Below are positions 4,513-6,261 of a stretch of 6,261 nucleotides of DNA, piece by piece. Origin of the DNA: Magnetovibrio sp. (GTDB lineage Bacteria; Pseudomonadota; Alphaproteobacteria; Rhodospirillales; Magnetovibrionaceae); NCBI GenBank assembly GCA_016764335.1, contig JAESSB010000001.1:25938-32198 (forward strand), read 5' to 3'. The notes beneath the pieces are model-generated. The model was given only the letters and a program-made list of their open reading frames with translations. It made no database searches and was not told where the DNA came from. The first letter of the stretch is position 1, and every line of letters starts with the position of its first letter. Position numbers and translations under genes: made by a program.

Positions 4513-6261
4513 TTACCGGCGCACGAAGGCTAATAAAATAGTTAAAGCCGCTGGCGTCACACCCGATATGCGCGCGGCTTGTCCAAGCGTGGTCGGCTTA
4601 ACCTGGGAAAATTTTGCGCGCATTTCATTGCTTAAACCCGAAACACAATCATAATCTATATCAGCCGATATACGAAGGCCCTCATCTTTACGAAAAGCGT
4701 GCACATCGACCTCTTGACGATCAAGGTATCCAGCGTATTGGGACTCGATCTCCACTTGTTCGCGCGCACGCGGCGTAATGTCATTAAGTTCAGGCCAAAT
4801 TTTAGCCAAGTCAGGCCACTTCAAATGGTTATACGCCAGAAGTTGTTTAACACTACGTCTTTTCCCATCTTGATTAACTGTTAAGTTATGTGTTCTCAAT
4901 GCGTTCGGCGTAATACTCAGGCACCCGGTCACCTCCATGGCGTGTTTAACGTCACGTTCACGCTGTTCGAATGATTTTCGCCGAACAGGCCCGACACAGC
5001 CGATAGCAATGCCCCGAGGTGTCAAACGAAGATCCGCATTATCCGCACGCAGGCGAAGCCGATATTCAGCCCGTGATGTAAACATACGATATGGTTCTTG
5101 GGTTCCCAGGGTAACAAGGTCATCAATCATAACACCAATAAAAGCCTCAGAACGATCCAATACGAAGGGCTCCCCTTCCCCACTCGTTTTCAGAGCCGCA
5201 TTAAGTCCAGCGATTAAGCCTTGAGCAGCCGCCTCTTCATATCCAGTCGTGCCGTTTATTTGGCCTGCAAAATAGAGCCCGGGTACCCGGTGGGTTTCCA
5301 GAGTATGACTCAGTTCTCGCGGATCAACAAAATCATATTCAATAGCATAACCGGGCTTAAGCATCCTACAGTGTTCAAGCCCGGGAATGGTCTTGAGCAT
5401 CGCTTCTTGAATATCACGGGGCAAAGATGTTGAGATTCCATTGGGATAGACAGTGGCATCATCGTACCCTTCGGGTTCAAGAAATAATTGATGAGATGAA
5501 CGATCCGCAAAGCGAACCACCTTGTCTTCTATGGACGGGCAATAACGGGGTCCAGTGCCTTCGATCTGTCCGGAATACAAGGGCGCACGTTCCAGGTTAT
5601 CCATGATAAGCTTATGAGTCTGGGGCGTGGTGTGGGTCACCCCACAACAAATTTGACGCTGTGTAATTTCATCATTAAGAAATGAAAAGGGTTCTGGCTT
5701 CACATCACCAGGCTGACTTTGAAGGCTATCCCAATCGATCGTGTTACCGTCTAATCGAGGGGGTGTTCCGGTCTTTAGCCGTCCAAGCGAAAACTTTAGG
5801 CGACGAAGGGTATACGCCAAGCCCACCGCACAAGGATCGCCAAGTCGCCCCGCCCGAAAAGTCTCTTGCCCAAGATGAATAAGGCCACGCAAAAACGTAC
5901 CTGTGGTTAGAACCACTGCCGCACACGATAGAGTCCGGCCGTCAGAAAGCTTAACCCCAGAAATACGCCCGTCCCGATTTAACACCACGTCTTCAACCGC
6001 AGCTTCAACCAAGCTCAGACCCTCTTGTTCATGTAGCAATTTCTGAACAGCTTGACGATAAAGCTTGCGGTCTGCTTGCGCACGAGGACCTCGCACAGCT
6101 GGACCCTTAGACCGATTCAACATACGAAATTGAATGCCGCCGACGTCCGCAGCTCGACCCATGATCCCATCCAAAGCATCAACTTCGCGCACCAATTGCC
6201 CCTTAGCCAAGCCGCCAATCGCTGGGTTACATGACATTTCGCCAATGGTGGAAATTTTATG
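4513..6261 (-). CDS. mnmG: tRNA uridine-5-carboxymethylaminomethyl modification enzyme MnmG, N-terminus outside window
   Basis: MnmG (GidA) is the FAD-dependent partner of MnmE that installs the 5-aminomethyl or carboxymethylaminomethyl group on wobble U34 of certain tRNAs. The frame runs to the window edge: HKISTIGE precedes the first visible ATG at 6237. That ATG is the internal Met of MSCNPAIGG, not the start. By comparison with E. coli MnmG as I recall it, about 36 residues are missing, including the FAD dinucleotide-binding GGGHAG motif. Numbering from the Met at 6237, visible signatures are [11 protein letters not shown] (3-13), [13 protein letters not shown] (45-57), [10 protein letters not shown] (152-161), [18 protein letters not shown] (229-246), [18 protein letters not shown] (323-340), [18 protein letters not shown] (385-402) and the C-terminal [13 protein letters not shown] (552-564). 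Cys3 and Cys233 match the two cysteines known to matter in E. coli (Cys47, Cys277). The stop is a TAA at 4513-4515, 35 bp before the parS palindrome. Confidence 0.97.
   Translation of the reverse strand, partial: HKISTIGEMSCNPAIGGLAKGQLVREVDALDGIMGRAADVGGIQFRMLNRSKGPAVRGPRAQADRKLYRQAVQKLLHEQEGLSLVEAAVEDVVLNRDGRISGVKLSDGRTLSCAAVVLTTGTFLRGLIHLGQETFRAGRLGDPCAVGLAYTLRRLKFSLGRLKTGTPPRLDGNTIDWDSLQSQPGDVKPEPFSFLNDEITQRQICCGVTHTTPQTHKLIMDNLERAPLYSGQIEGTGPRYCPSIEDKVVRFADRSSHQLFLEPEGYDDATVYPNGISTSLPRDIQEAMLKTIPGLEHCRMLKPGYAIEYDFVDPRELSHTLETHRVPGLYFAGQINGTTGYEEAAAQGLIAGLNAALKTSGEGEPFVLDRSEAFIGVMIDDLVTLGTQEPYRMFTSRAEYRLRLRADNADLRLTPRGIAIGCVGPVRRKSFEQRERDVKHAMEVTGCLSITPNALRTHNLTVNQDGKRRSVKQLLAYNHLKWPDLAKIWPELNDITPRAREQVEIESQYAGYLDRQEVDVHAFRKDEGLRISADIDYDCVSGLSNEMRAKFSQVKPTTLGQAARISGVTPAALTILLAFVRR

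Noticed and set aside
5039..5047. Second DnaA box in mnmG (TTATCCGCA)
   Set aside because: One mismatch at a conserved position inside a constrained coding sequence; single near matches are expected by chance.
6235..6237. ATG at 6237 as the mnmG start
   Set aside because: It is the conserved internal Met of MSCNPAIGG. The frame continues upstream with family-like residues (HKISTIGE) to the window edge, so the gene is truncated by the window, not short.

Overview
The window comes from an alphaproteobacterial chromosome. The evidence is the gene content and order: lptE and holA run rightward and converge on a leftward mnmG-rsmG-parA-parB block. This leuS-lptE-holA / parB-parA-rsmG-mnmG arrangement is a conserved alphaproteobacterial neighbourhood and often lies near the replication origin. 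The coding DNA has moderate GC (about half by eye). I cannot name a genus from the sequence alone.

Layout. Positions 1-238 (+) hold the last 78 codons of lptE (outer-membrane LPS assembly). Positions 238-1287 (+) hold a complete holA (DNA polymerase III delta subunit, clamp loader), whose ATG overlaps the lptE stop as TGATG. Positions 1288-2073 contain no convincing gene. This spacer between two convergent genes is unusually long and AT-rich (about 33% GC by hand count over 1321-2040). It holds a perfect 28-bp palindrome, small hairpins and two short open frames on the minus strand. Positions 2074-4434 (-) carry parB, parA and rsmG, closely packed. A perfect parS palindrome sits at 4460-4479, between rsmG and mnmG, flanked by an 11-bp direct repeat. 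Positions 4513-6261 (-) carry mnmG without its N-terminus; the gene runs off the right edge.

How the genes work together. ParB should load at the parS site just upstream of its own operon, spread as a CTP-dependent clamp, and be moved by the ParA ATPase to segregate the origin region. MnmG (tRNA wobble uridine) and RsmG (16S rRNA m7G) are RNA-modification enzymes that traditionally travel with parAB. HolA serves replication and LptE serves envelope biogenesis; they form the opposing transcription unit.

The coding part is ordinary core genome and I see no new multi-gene system. The places worth a second look are the AT-rich convergent spacer with its palindrome, and the parS site framed by direct repeats. 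The parA and mnmG starts also need care: the longest parA frame overlaps rsmG and a later ATG is better, and the first visible mnmG ATG is internal.
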